From Thraustochytrium sp. TN22 (Eukaryota > Sar > Bigyra > Thraustochytrida > Thraustochytriidae), in the NCBI GenBank assembly GCA_013306675.1, contig JABLUY010000099.1, positions 56,034 to 120,033 of the forward strand: a stretch of DNA of 64,000 nt. Direction: 5' to 3'. The translations under genes and the position numbers were made by a program. Positions 44,477 to 54,962 of this stretch are shown here, one piece after another. Under the pieces are notes generated by a model. It was not told where the DNA came from. It saw only the letters and a list, made by a program, of their open reading frames with translations, and did no database searches. Each line of letters starts with the position of its first letter. Position 1 is the stretch's first letter.

Positions 44477-44726
44477 GGCCGCGCCGCGCTACGGCCGCGT
44501 CGCGCGGTGGCCGCGCCGCGCGAGGGCCGCGCCGCGCGAGGGCCGCGCCGCGCCGCCGGCGGAGATTGGGAATGGGTGGCGGCTTGAATGGACGAAGGAA
44601 GGTCACGGTGTCGGATGGACACGCGCGCGGGCCCCTGGCCGGCGGGGCGAGCAAACTCTCAACGCGGAGGCGCGCGCGGGGGCGGCGGGCGCGGGGCGCG
44701 ACGCGCGGCGCGACCGGTCTGCCAGC
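44477..44726. promoter_or_regulatory. Short divergent promoter region
   Basis: Only 250 bp separate two head-to-head ATGs; contains GCCGCGC pentanucleotide-like runs (44515-44565). Both promoters must fit here or overlap the genes. Inferred from position. Confidence 0.5.
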
Positions 44727-45545
44727 ATGAGCACCGCGAAGCGCTCGCGCAAGAGCGAGCCCGGCGCGGGCGGCGCAGGCGGCGCAGGCGGCGCGGGTGC
44801 CGCGGGCGGCGCGGGCGGCGCGGGCGCCGCGCCGGCCAAGAAGAAGAAGAAGGAGAAGGTGAACGAGCTGGAGGACCGCGTGAACGCGCTGGAGAGCGAG
44901 AACCTGCAGCTGCGGCTGCAGCTCAAGGTGGGCAAGGAGACTGTGCAGCGCGACGCGCAGGAGAAGCTGGAGATCACGCAGCGGCTAGAGGAGATGCTGG
45001 CACGGCACGCCTCGGACGCCGAGCTTCAGTCCGTGCTGGGCACCTACGTGAAGAAGTTCAGCGACTACGGCGCCGTGCGCACGGACTCGATCCGCAGGCA
45101 CATGGAGCAGCTGGAGCGGCTGCTGCTGCCCACGCAGGTGACCAAGATGTGCATGTGGTCGCTGCACCAGGAGGACGACTTTTACGACTCCACCAGCGAG
45201 CAGAATCTGGACTCGAGCGGCGCGGGCAGCATCTGGGCCATCGTCATGCGCGAGATCGGCGCCAGCGACGAGCAAAAGGAGAAGATCAAGGAGCACCGCA
45301 ACGACGCGCGGCAAATGGCCAAGGACCTGCGCTTCACGCTCCGGGAGTGCGACGACCTCAAGCGCCGCATGGAGCGCAAGAACCAGGCGCTCGGCGAGGA
45401 GATGGAGGAGCTCCAGAAGATCCTCACGGCCGAGCAGCTTGCGCGCTTCATCCTCTGGGTCAACAACAACCCGGCCTCCATGGCCATGCTCGACAAGCTC
45501 TGGAGCCCGGTCGACGAGCTCTCCAAGGGTCGCGCTGTGAACTGA
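44727..45545 (+). CDS. bZIP-like leucine-zipper protein (272 aa)
   Basis: ATG 44727 (MSTAKRSRKSEPGAGG); a longer open frame upstream is antisense to the neighbouring gene and is ignored. A Gly/Ala-rich stretch is followed by KKKKKEK (38-44) and a coiled coil with zipper spacing (VNELEDRVNALESENLQLRL, 45-64). The canonical bZIP basic motif N-x7-R is missing, so DNA binding is uncertain. The second half has LERLLLPTQVTKMCMWSLHQ, a second coiled coil and LTAEQLARFILWVNNNPAS, a layout I associate with stramenopile bZIP-type factors (inference). Likely a transcription regulator. Confidence 0.75.
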   Translation: MSTAKRSRKSEPGAGGAGGAGGAGAAGGAGGAGAAPAKKKKKEKVNELEDRVNALESENLQLRLQLKVGKETVQRDAQEKLEITQRLEEMLARHASDAELQSVLGTYVKKFSDYGAVRTDSIRRHMEQLERLLLPTQVTKMCMWSLHQEDDFYDSTSEQNLDSSGAGSIWAIVMREIGASDEQKEKIKEHRNDARQMAKDLRFTLRECDDLKRRMERKNQALGEEMEELQKILTAEQLARFILWVNNNPASMAMLDKLWSPVDELSKGRAVN

Positions 45546-46249
45546 CCATGACGATGAATCAATCAATGACCGCTGATGACAAGATGACAACACCATGGCA
45601 ACGAGTTTATTCACTATTGTAGTCTGGCACCGCAAGCACTTGCGCGCCCGCGCGCTCCCTGGCTCGCTCGCGAAGCGCTCCCGGCCGCCGTCTGCCTGCC
45701 TGCCTGCGTGCCTGCCTGCGTGCTGCGTGCCTGCCCTTGAGCAGCCTGGCCCGGCCGGGCTCGGCCGCGCTCCTCACCGGCGAGCAGAACAAGAAACGCT
45801 CCCGCGGCGGCTGCGCGCGCGGCGGCGCGGCGGCGACTCCCGGCGCGGCGCCGGCTGGCAGCGGCGGCGGCGGCGGCGGCTCGCCCCCTCGCGTGGCGCG
45901 GCGCGGCGCGGCGCGGCGCGGCGCAGGGGCGCGCGCAAGCGCGCAAGCGAGCGGAGGCAGCCTGGGGGAGGCAGAGAGGCAGGCTAGCACTGTACCTGCC
46001 CGCCTCTGACAGCAGCGTTTACCTTCAGTCGGGACAAGGCCGAGCCCGTGCGCTACGCGCTCTGCCTCGGCCGCGGCGCGCCGCACGCGCCGCGCGCGCG
46101 CGCAGAGCCTGCCTCTCCGCGGCAGCCCCTGGCTGCTTGCTGCGCGCTCGCCGCCGGGGGTGGTACCTTACCTCACCTCACCTCACCTCACCTCCTCGTG
46201 GGTGTACCACGTGTACGTGCGCTGCGACGGGTAGAAGAAGAAGCGCAAG
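45546..46249. other. Intergenic region
   Basis: 700 bp; GGCGC pentanucleotide run at 45894-45926 and cctcacctcacctcacctc at 46169-46194 (TCACC pentanucleotide) just upstream of the next start. No gene. Confidence 0.5.
46169..46197. repeat. TCACC pentanucleotide run in 5' leader
   Basis: About five copies, some 50 bp before ATG 46250. Confidence 0.85.
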
Positions 46250-48883
46250 ATGGAGGAGCTGGACGTGGACGCCGATACGGTGCGCAGGATGCAGGCGAAC
46301 GAGGGCAAGCGGCGGCACCACAAGAAGGGCAAGGTGTCCCTGACGCGGCAGCGGTCGGCGTCGGAGATCCTGGAGGATGAGCAGAGCATGGCGCAGCTGA
46401 TGGTGTCGCTGCGCACACTGGGCGTGGTGGCGGCCGTGTTTGCGAGCATGGCATCCGTGGGCGCGGTGATGCAGCTGCTGAGCGACAGCACCCACCGTGG
46501 GCTGGCGACGCAGGTGCAGGCGCAGCAGAAGCTGGACATGGGCGCGACGCGCGAGGTCTTCATCGCGGCGTCCGAGGCGACCTGGCTCGCGACGCGGCTG
46601 TGGGCAAGGCTGCTGTGGATCGTGCTGCTGCCTACGTCGCACCAAACGTTCCGCATCACCAAGGATGGCTTCTCGGCGATGCAGCCGTCGCTGCGGGCGT
46701 CGCTGCAGTGGATGGCGAACCTGCACTGGACCACCAAGTTGGCGGCGTGCGGCGTCTGCCTGCTCGTGGCGGCTTCGTGGGCGCTGCAGCGCGAGATCAA
46801 GCGTCGGCGCTACCGCGAGCGGCTGGCGGCCTGGATTGAGCGTCGCAACGCGGCGCGGCGCGCGGCGTACGAGCGCTTGGCCGGTGCGGTGCGCACGCAG
46901 TCGCGCATCCTGGCGGACCTGCTGCCGCACATCTTCTTTCTCATGGGCGCCGCGGTTGTGTATGCGACGGGCCGTCGGCAGTTTGTGGAGTTCAGCCACG
47001 GCCTGGGCGGCTGGGCCGTGGTGATCGGCCTGCCCGTGGTGCTGGCAGCACGCGCGCTCATTGTGTACGACATGGCGTACCGCAAGAAGATCGAGCGGTT
47101 CCACGGGCAGCAGCGGCGGCGCACATTCTCGCAGCTGCCGACGCCGGAGATGGCGGAGCGCCAGTCGCTGCCCCTGCAGGGCACGGCAGCGGCGCTGCTG
47201 TCGTCGTGGCTGCCGGCGGGCTGGTTTGGCGGCGGCAGCAGCGGCGGCGGGCGGTCGAGCGTGCGACGCGGGCGCACCAGCGTGCGGCGCACCAACAGCT
47301 CGGAGCACGACAGCGAAGACGACTCGAGCTCGATCGGTTCCCTGGACTCGCAGGACATCTCTACTGTGGACGGCATCCATTACCCGCGGCAGCTGGAGAT
47401 GGACCCGGAGGCTTCGCTGGAGCAGTACGAAGAGCTCCAGCTCGTGGTGCATTGGGTGCAGTACTGGACGGTGCTGGGCGTCGCTCTCCTGCTGGAGCAG
47501 CTCCCGGTGACGGGCCACGTCCTGGCGGCGCTACCGCTGTGGCCGCCGGCGCGCCTTCTGTGGTCGCTCTGGCTGCAGATGCCCGGGACCTCGGGCGCGC
47601 AGCTCTCTTTCCGCCTGATTCTGCCCGTCGTGGACCGCTTCCTCGGCAAGGTGGACGCGCCCGGCGTGTCCGCCTCGCAGCAGAACCAGTTCGTGAACCT
47701 TCTCTTTGCATTCGGGCTCATCTCGGGCGAGTCGCGCATCAAGCTGGCCGAGGTGATGGAGACGGGCGGCACGCTGGTCATGACCGGTTTCGTGTTTTTC
47801 ATTCTCCCCTCGAGCATCACCGGTATCGGCGCCGTCATGATCGGCATCGGCCGTCCCGTGCTGGCGGCGACGCGCGCCATCATCGCCATCGAGCGCGCCG
47901 AGGGCATCACGCGCGCCGCAGCGCGCGACTCGAATGACGCCGAGGCCATTAAGCGGTTCCGGTCCAACTCGGTGAGCATCACGAACGGCGCCGTGCAGAC
48001 CACGCAGTGGCTCGAGTACTGGGTCGTCTACACGGTGTGCATGCTCGTGCACGGCGCGGCCTCCGTGGCGCTCTTTTGGTTCCCGCTCTGGAACCACATG
48101 CTGCTGGCGTTCACGCTCTGGCTGCAGCTGCCGTACTTTCGCGGCGCGCACAACATCTTTAAGAGCGCGCTCAAGGTCTTTTACAAGGTGCGCTCGATCT
48201 TCATCAAGGACGACCCGGCGCCCTCGTCACGCGCCTCGACGCGCCGCGGCCAAGATGCCCTCGTTCTGGCGCCCATTGACGAGGTGGTCTCGGACGAGGC
48301 CGACGCGCCGCCCGGCCCGGTCACGCCGCCCTCCTCGAGCAGCAGCGCCTCGCGCCGGTCCACGCCGAGCCGCTCCAGTCGGCGCCGGTCCAGCCGCGCC
48401 TCGGGCTCCTCCTCGGGCTCCAAGTCGCGCTCCTCGCGCCGCTCTTCGCGGCGCCGCAAGGCCGCGCAGGATCCGGCCGCGCAGTCCTGGGTGGCCTGGC
48501 TCTTTGGCGGTGGCAGTGGCGGAGGCGCCGCCGACGAGGACGCAGGCTTGCTGCCAGAGGACGACGGCGACGATGTGTACGGCGACGCTCTTGACCTGGA
48601 CCGCGCTCGGCGCAGCGGCGCCTTGGGTCGCGATGTCGACGACGATGCTGCGGGGCTGCTGCTGGAGGAGGACGTCGGCGAGGACGACGATCTGGATCGC
48701 GACGACGAGCCTGCGGCGCCGCCGCGCAGCTCTCTGACGAGCAGCGCGAGCAGCCGCTCCTCGAGCAGCCGCAAGCTGCGCAAGCGCGTCAAGTCCAAGG
48801 ACCGCGCCAAGGACAAGAAGGACGATGGGGATGACGCCCAGGCCGTGGCCGCCACCACCTCCTCCTCGGGCTGGTGGTGGTGA
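46250..48883 (+). CDS. Multi-pass membrane protein with two REEP/HVA22 (TB2/DP1) units (877 aa)
   Basis: ATG 46250 (MEELDVDADTVRRMQANEGK). Membrane segments are at about 57-77, 162-180, 224-241 and 253-273. A first TB2/DP1-type unit lies at about 398-466 (VVHWVQYWTVLGVALLLEQL ... LLWSLWLQMPGTSGAQLSF). Another TM pair at about 508-552 is followed by a second, clearer unit at 585-647 (LEYWVVYTVCMLVHGAASVA ... WLQLPYFRGAHNIF). The TM pairs before each unit are also alike (VVIGLPVVLAARALIVYD versus GIGRPVLAATRAIIAIE), so a whole block seems duplicated. REEP/HVA22 proteins bend and shape ER tubules; a single unit is normal. The C-terminus is Ser/Arg then Asp-rich, basic, and ends SSGWWW. No intron. 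Confidence 0.85.
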   Translation: MEELDVDADTVRRMQANEGKRRHHKKGKVSLTRQRSASEILEDEQSMAQLMVSLRTLGVVAAVFASMASVGAVMQLLSDSTHRGLATQVQAQQKLDMGATREVFIAASEATWLATRLWARLLWIVLLPTSHQTFRITKDGFSAMQPSLRASLQWMANLHWTTKLAACGVCLLVAASWALQREIKRRRYRERLAAWIERRNAARRAAYERLAGAVRTQSRILADLLPHIFFLMGAAVVYATGRRQFVEFSHGLGGWAVVIGLPVVLAARALIVYDMAYRKKIERFHGQQRRRTFSQLPTPEMAERQSLPLQGTAAALLSSWLPAGWFGGGSSGGGRSSVRRGRTSVRRTNSSEHDSEDDSSSIGSLDSQDISTVDGIHYPRQLEMDPEASLEQYEELQLVVHWVQYWTVLGVALLLEQLPVTGHVLAALPLWPPARLLWSLWLQMPGTSGAQLSFRLILPVVDRFLGKVDAPGVSASQQNQFVNLLFAFGLISGESRIKLAEVMETGGTLVMTGFVFFILPSSITGIGAVMIGIGRPVLAATRAIIAIERAEGITRAAARDSNDAEAIKRFRSNSVSITNGAVQTTQWLEYWVVYTVCMLVHGAASVALFWFPLWNHMLLAFTLWLQLPYFRGAHNIFKSALKVFYKVRSIFIKDDPAPSSRASTRRGQDALVLAPIDEVVSDEADAPPGPVTPPSSSSSASRRSTPSRSSRRRSSRASGSSSGSKSRSSRRSSRRRKAAQDPAAQSWVAWLFGGGSGGGAADEDAGLLPEDDGDDVYGDALDLDRARRSGALGRDVDDDAAGLLLEEDVGEDDDLDRDDEPAAPPRSSLTSSASSRSSSSRKLRKRVKSKDRAKDKKDDGDDAQAVAATTSSSGWWW

Positions 48884-49517
48884 TGACGACGATGATGAGG
48901 CTTTGCTCGGCAGGATTGTAGGGAGGGAGATTTGCGTTGACCACTTAATTAAGATACACGTTGCGGTGCGGCGCGGCGCGGCGCGGCGCAGCGCGGCTTG
49001 CAGCATGCGGCAGTTCTCACCTCCCTCGTTTGTTTGTTGTCAAGAAGGTCACCTCCTCAATCAGATAAGTTAACCTTAGATTGGATCTGTGTGTGTTTGT
49101 GACAGAGAGAAAGAGAGCACGTACAACGGAGAATCGACTTCTGACCGAGAGTTATGAAAGATTGGTGGGATTCCGATTCAGCCAACGAGCCAGTCAGCTA
49201 GCCGTCCAGCGAGCCGGCCTGGCTGCCTGCTTGCCTGTTTGTCTCTGCACAAGACACCTGAGGGTCTGTAGGCTCAAGGTCACGGCCTAACGTTTCAGAT
49301 AGATGAGCGAACGAAGCGAGGGATCAACGCTCGGAATCAACGCTCGGGATCAACGTTCGTAAAAAATCAGAAGGTTGTGTGTGTATTTTTTGGTTCTTTT
49401 TGATTCATCAAAGGAGGGTAAACTTGTCGGGCCCACTCGCAAAAGAAAGACAACCGAGGGACCATGGGCGAGAGAGAATACAGAGGGGCGAGGCCTCAGC
49501 GAGCGCATCCAACGTGC
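48884..49517. other. Convergent intergenic region
   Basis: 630 bp between two facing genes; GGCGC/GCGCA run at 48963-48992, then AT-richer DNA. No gene seen. Confidence 0.5.
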
Positions 49518-51383
49518 TCAAGCAGCCGCGAGCTTGCGGCGCTTGTTGGAGGTCGCGAGGTCGCTGTCGGAAGAGCAGAGCGGCCTGGGCTCAAAAGGCA
49601 CAGCGCGCTTCATGTCAGAGGCCGAGGGCGAGGCCGGGATGGGCGAGATGGGGCGCATCGACATGAAGGATTCCAGGTAGTCGCTGTCGTCGTCGTCGCT
49701 GCTGAAGACGTAGTCCGTGAGCGGGCCGCTGCTGGAGAGCTCGGGCTGCGGCTCGAGGTCAGTGTCGCGCACCTCGGCCGGGTCGACCGAGAGAATGTCG
49801 CAGTCGCGCACGCCCGTGGTGGCATCCGCGGGCCCGAGGCCGAGGCCGGCGTCCTCCGAAAAGCGGGCGAGCTCCTCAGCGTCGAGCGCATCAAAGTCAT
49901 GCGCCGGGTTGGCTGCGCTCGCGGCGTTGGGGGTGCCGCTAGGGCCGCTGCCGCTGGGCGAGGGCGCGGCCGGGTTGGCAGCGGAGACGGCGGCGGCGGC
50001 GGAGGTGACCGGCGAGGAGTGCGAGCTGGCGCTCACGGAGCGGTGCGTGGGCGTGACCGAGACCGGGGTGGGCGCGAAGAGGTCGCCGGCGAGGTCTTCG
50101 GAGCTAAAGTCGAGGTCGGCTACGCCCGTGGGCGACGCGTCCGGGAGCTTGCCGCTGAACCCGTGTACAAACCACTTGAGGCCCTCCTCCTCGTCGTACT
50201 GCGAGAAGCCGGTGCTCGAGAGGTAAGTGAGCTCGGGGGCCGCGATGGTGAGGCGCGGCGCGCCGGCGCGCGGCGTCGTCAAGGCTGCATCGTCCGTGCT
50301 GTCCAGAGAGGCTTGGCGGCGCGCCGGCTGCGGCTGCGGCAGCTGCGCCTGGCGGCGCGCCGGCGCGGTCTGCTGGCTGTTCTTGCGCGCGCGGCGCGCG
50401 GCCTTGGGACCGGTCACGTTGGCCTTGGTCGGGTTCGCGGAAGCGGTGTCAACAGCAGCAGCAGCAGCAGCAGCACCAGCAGCAGAGGCGGGCGAGGCCG
50501 TCGCCGAGGTGGAGGTGGTGGTGGTCGAGGAGGCCGCGGCCGCGGCGGCAGCTGCAGCTGAGGCGTTGTCGGCCGCGACGGCGGCCGCCACGTTGTTGGC
50601 ATCGGTGTTCATGGCGAGAAGGATGGAGGGCGGCATGGGCGTGCCGGCGGCAACCGAGCCAATGCCGCCAGTGATGCGTTTGCCGCCACGCCGCGACGAG
50701 GCGCTCGTCACCGAGCGCCGCCGCGACGAGTCCGAGGCGGGCTTCACGTTTCGCGCCGTGCTGATGAGGTCGCCGGGCACCTCCTGGCCCTGCTGCTCGG
50801 CGTTCTTGGCGAGCTTCTGAAAGTACTTTTGGGCGTGCGTGCGGATCTGCACCACGGTGCGCGAATCGATCATGCCAGAGATCTTCTTCCACTCCTTGCC
50901 GTAGCGCTGCAGGCCCTCAAGGAACCTTGCGTGCTCCTCCTTGGTCCAGCGGCCCGTGTTCTCGCCTGTCGGCAGCTTCTTGGTCTGCGAGTACCCCGAG
51001 GCGTTCGAGGTGCCCGACATGATGCCGGGAACCACGAGCGGGCTCTTCATTTGAAACGCCGTCGCCGCGGCGCCGCCTACTGGTGCCACGGCCGCCGACG
51101 CTGGGCCCGCCGAGGCCATGTGCTGGCCGGCGGTTCCTGCTGATCCTGCTGCTGATCCTGCTGCTGTTGCTGCTGTAGGCGCAACGGCGCCCGTGGCCGC
51201 CACGGGGACGGCGACCTGAGCGGGGACGGCCGGGACGGCGGCGGCAGCCAGCTGCTGCGGCTGCGACATGACGGCCTGGACCGCGGTGCCGGCGCTGGCG
51301 GCCGCCAGCGCCTTGGCCTGCGGCGCGCTGGCGGCTGCCGCCACGCCGCCGGCCTTCTTGGCACGCGAGGCCTGCGGTGCCAT
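49518..51383 (-). CDS. Myb-like SHAQKYF-class transcription factor (621 aa)
   Basis: ATG 51383 (MAPQASRAKKAGGVAAAASA). The first 130 residues are Ala/Val/Gln-rich. A single Myb-type repeat at about 142-190 runs GRWTKEEHARFLEGLQRYGK, WKKISGMIDSRTVVQIRTHA and QKYFQKL. This is the SHAQKYF subclass (here THAQKYF), common in plants, stramenopiles and other protists. The family binds DNA and regulates transcription, often circadian or developmental genes in plants; targets here are unknown. After the repeat are basic Ser/Arg patches, a long Ala-run region and acidic Ser/Asp segments (FSSDDDDSDY) suited to activation, and a basic end (KRRKLAAA) that may be a nuclear signal. Confidence 0.9.
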   Translation of the reverse strand: MAPQASRAKKAGGVAAAASAPQAKALAAASAGTAVQAVMSQPQQLAAAAVPAVPAQVAVPVAATGAVAPTAATAAGSAAGSAGTAGQHMASAGPASAAVAPVGGAAATAFQMKSPLVVPGIMSGTSNASGYSQTKKLPTGENTGRWTKEEHARFLEGLQRYGKEWKKISGMIDSRTVVQIRTHAQKYFQKLAKNAEQQGQEVPGDLISTARNVKPASDSSRRRSVTSASSRRGGKRITGGIGSVAAGTPMPPSILLAMNTDANNVAAAVAADNASAAAAAAAAASSTTTTSTSATASPASAAGAAAAAAAVDTASANPTKANVTGPKAARRARKNSQQTAPARRQAQLPQPQPARRQASLDSTDDAALTTPRAGAPRLTIAAPELTYLSSTGFSQYDEEEGLKWFVHGFSGKLPDASPTGVADLDFSSEDLAGDLFAPTPVSVTPTHRSVSASSHSSPVTSAAAAVSAANPAAPSPSGSGPSGTPNAASAANPAHDFDALDAEELARFSEDAGLGLGPADATTGVRDCDILSVDPAEVRDTDLEPQPELSSSGPLTDYVFSSDDDDSDYLESFMSMRPISPIPASPSASDMKRAVPFEPRPLCSSDSDLATSNKRRKLAAA

Positions 51384-52347
51384 TCGTGCTCTACTTTGCG
51401 TAAGAAAGAACGAGAGTGGTGACGGCCTCGCCGGCTGGGTAGAGCGATGCCGCGGCTGCCTGCCTGCCTGCCTGCCTGCCTGCGCGTCTAGCTCGCTCTG
51501 GCTCGCTCGCTCGCCTGCTAGCTATAGCTAGCAAGGTACGAATGCGGTGCGAGGCTCAGTGCCTGGCGCGCGACTCACGACCGCTGCCTGCTTGCTTGCT
51601 TGCTTGCTTGCTCGCTCGCTCGCCTGGCACGCCGGGTCACACGACCGCGCGGAGCTCGCCGCAGCGACTGCCGCCCCGGCAGCCGAGCTTGCGCCTGCTG
51701 CGTCTCCGCCAGCGCTCAGGCCGGCTCGTGCGAAGGATAGATAGACGAGAGCGAGAGCGAGAGAGAGAGAGAGAGATCGATGCCTGCTGGCTGCGCGCCT
51801 GGCTTGCTGGATGGAAACGCGGCGGGGCGATGCGCCCGGCCTGACCGCCTCCTGCTCCGCAACCGCTCGCCCGGTGCCACGCGCAGGGCCGCTGCGCCGC
51901 GCGGTGCCCGCCGCCTCGCGCTGCCGCCCGTCCGCCTGCCTGCCCGCCCGCCCGCCCGCCCGCCTGCCTGCCCGCTGCCCGCCTGCCTGCCTGCCGCTGC
52001 GCGCGAGCGGGACGGAGGCGGCGCCGGCGGCGAGGAATCGCTTTTGCGGCCAGCCAGAAGGCAGCAAGCGGGAAGCGCTGCTTGCGCAGCCGGGCCGGGC
52101 CAGACCAGGCAGCCGCCCGAGCGGGATGGATCTTTTGGCGCGGCGCCCCGCGTTCCCCGCGCCCGTGGCCCTCACTCACAGTCAGTCAGTCAGCCTGCCT
52201 GTCAGAGGCAGTGGCGCTGGCGGGCAGGCCGCCGCCTGTGTCTGTCTGTGTCTGTGTCTTTGTCTGCGAGCGCGGCGCCCGCAGGCGCACTGACCGACGG
52301 AGACGAGGCGAGACGAGACGCGAGGCAAGGCAAGCCTGGGCCCCGCG

Positions 52348-52382
52348 CAGCAGCGCAGCGCAGCGCAGCGCAGCGCAGCGCA
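52348..52382. repeat. CGCAG pentanucleotide run
   Basis: About seven copies of the same unit that precedes the two MscS paralogues. Confidence 0.85.
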
Positions 52383-54883
52383 CGGCCAGTCGCGCGCAAG
52401 TGGCGCGGCGCAAGGCACCTCAGGCTGCCTGCCTGCGTGGCGCCCGCCATTCGGCGGTTGCCGCGCAGAGCCGCAGACTCCGGCGCTGCCCCGCGAGCGT
52501 CCCCTCCAGCAACGTGCCGGCACGCGGCGGGGGGGGCGCCACCGTTTCGCGCTCGCCCCCCTCGCGCGAGCGGCTGCGGGGCTGTAGCGCGCAGCGGCGG
52601 CGGTGCCCGCAGCGCACGCGCGCCGCCCCGCAGCGTGCGTGACTCCTGCGGCAGCGGCTTTCGGACGCGGCCAGAGGCGCGGGGGGCGCGCGGCCGCCCC
52701 GCGCGCCAGAGCAGGGGGGTGCGCCGCAAGATCACGGGCGACCTGACCCACGAGGGCCTGGCACTCGCAACCAACTTCGAAAACGAGCGGCCGGCGGCGC
52801 GGCCGCACCAGGATCCGCGCCCTCGCCCGCCCGCCCGCGCGCCCGCCCGCCCGCCCGCCAGCCAGTCGTCACAGGACCCAGGCCGCCGGCCGCCGGCCCC
52901 CCGCCGCTGCTCCGCCCTGATCCGCGCCTCGCCTCCGGCGGCGCTCGCGGGCGCCAGGTCGGCGCCCGGGGGCCGGCGGCCGGCCGGCCAGCGAGCGGCG
53001 CCGCACGCCTTTCCGCGCTTCAAGTTGCCCGCTTGCTCGCTTGCGTGCCTCCTCCTGCCGCTTCTTTCTCTCTGCTCGCTTGCTTTCTTTCTTTCTTTCT
53101 TTTCTTTCTTCAAGTTTCCCCTCCCAGTGAGCCTCCTCTACTAGCTCGGCTACAAGCGCCAGGACCGACCGACGGCCAGCTGAGCTAGCTCAGCGGCAGC
53201 TGGCCGGCGGCCTGGCCTGGCCTGGCCAGGCTCGCGCCCGCGACGAGGCCGAGAGGGCGGCGGCGGCGCGGCAGCAGCGCGGCGGCCGGCGGCCAGAGGC
53301 GCGAGCGCGACGAGCGCGACGACGAGAGACGCGCCCCAGGCCGGCTGCAGCGCCCCAGCCGACCAGCAGCGGTACAGCGGCTGGGCAGGGCAGGGCCCGC
53401 GCGTCCGAGGCCCGGAGGCCGCCTCGTCGCCGTTGTGGTTAGTTCGTTGGATACCACCAAGCTGCTGGCGGGCTAGTAGCTAAGCGAGTAGTAGCAGCTT
53501 TCGCAAGAGCTACCTGGCCGCGACCTGGCGCTGTGCTGCTTCCTCCCGGCCGGCGCCGTGCGCCTCGGCGTCCGCACGCACGACGACGCTGCAGCGCACC
53601 GGCCATGGCAGGCAGGCAGGCAGCGCGAGGCTCGAGCGTGCGCCGCGCAGCGCGCCGCGGTCGCCCGCCCGCCCGCCCGCCCGCCTGCCTGCCTGCCTGC
53701 TGCCCTCCAAGTCGAATCTCGCGTGCAGCTCGAGCTCCAGCTCGAGCTCCAGCTCGAGCTGCAGCTCAGCGCAGCGCTGATCCTGACCGTCGCGGCGCGG
53801 CGCGGCCGGGCTGGTGCAGCGGTCGACGGCGCCGCGGCCGGCTCGGCTCGGACCCCGCGCCCGAGCGGCGGCCACGAGGCGGCGCGCAGCAGCAGCTGCA
53901 GGGAGGGAGGAGCTGCGTGGGCGCCGCGGGCGCTTCCCGACGCGGCGGGGCTCTGCCTGGGCGCTGCTACTTGGTGCAGCGTGCGCGAGCGAGAGAGGCC
54001 CCGCCGGTTGGATCACTTCGTCGCGTCGAGTCGAGTCGAGTCGAGTCGAGCCGCGCCGCGCCGACCCGAGCCACGGCGCGGCGAGGCGAGGCGAGGCGAG
54101 GCGCGGCGGCCACCCGTGTCTCACAGGACGCGCCGCAGGCAGAGCGACCCGACCGCGACGGACGCCAGCCAGGTCGCGCTGCGCTCCGCTGCGAGGGACG
54201 CGTCGCCGACCGCCCTGCCTGCCTGCCTGCCTGCCTGCCTGGCCGGCTGTGAACGAGACGCGACGCGGCGCGACGAGACGAGATCAGCAGCGCGTCCCGG
54301 CTGCCGCGCTGCCGCTGCCTGGCCTGAGCTCGATCGCGGCGCCGGCGTCGACCCCGAGGGCCGTCGCCAGCGCTGCCCCGCGCTCTCCGGCAGCCGCGGC
54401 GCCAACCGCCCTGCAGCCTGCCTGCCTGCCAGTGCCTGCCAGTGCGCTGCGCGGCTGCGAGCCAGAGTCGAGGCCCAGTCCGGGCTCGCAGGAGTTCGAG
54501 CGCGCGTGCCGGGTCAGCGCGGCCCGCCACGCCCGCCAGGCCGGCCGCCGGGCACCGCGACGGCGGGCGAGGCCGGCAGCCGGTCGGCGCGGCCGGCCTG
54601 GAGCACCAGCAACGCCTGCCCTCCGAGTCCAAGCCCACTGGCAGCAAGCTGAGCGCGCCGCTGCTGCTTGCTGCGCCAGGGCAGGCGGAGCCAGGCGGAG
54701 CGGGAGCGCGAGCAGGGGGCCGCTGCGGTCGACCGTCGACCGCCGTGGCCGCGGGCGCAAGTGGCAGGTGGCAGAGCGTCCCGTCGACGTGCATGAACGC
54801 GGCTCCTTCCAGCGAGCCGCACGTGATGGCTGCTCGCAAAGATGGGGCGCCTCGCCCTGACAGTGAGTCGCCCAGCCCGCCTG

Positions 54884-54962
54884 CCTCGCCTCGCCTCGCC
54901 TCGCCTCGCCTCGCCTCGCCTCGCCTCGCCTCGCCTCGCCTCGCCTCGCCTCGCCTCGCCTC
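54884..54962. repeat. TCGCC pentanucleotide array, about 15 copies
   Basis: Perfect tandem array, noncoding. Confidence 0.95.

Noticed and set aside
43500-44726. Upstream extension of the zipper protein frame
   Set aside because: Antisense to the lysine-rich gene; Ser/Leu/Pro repeats mirror its Lys/Glu codons.
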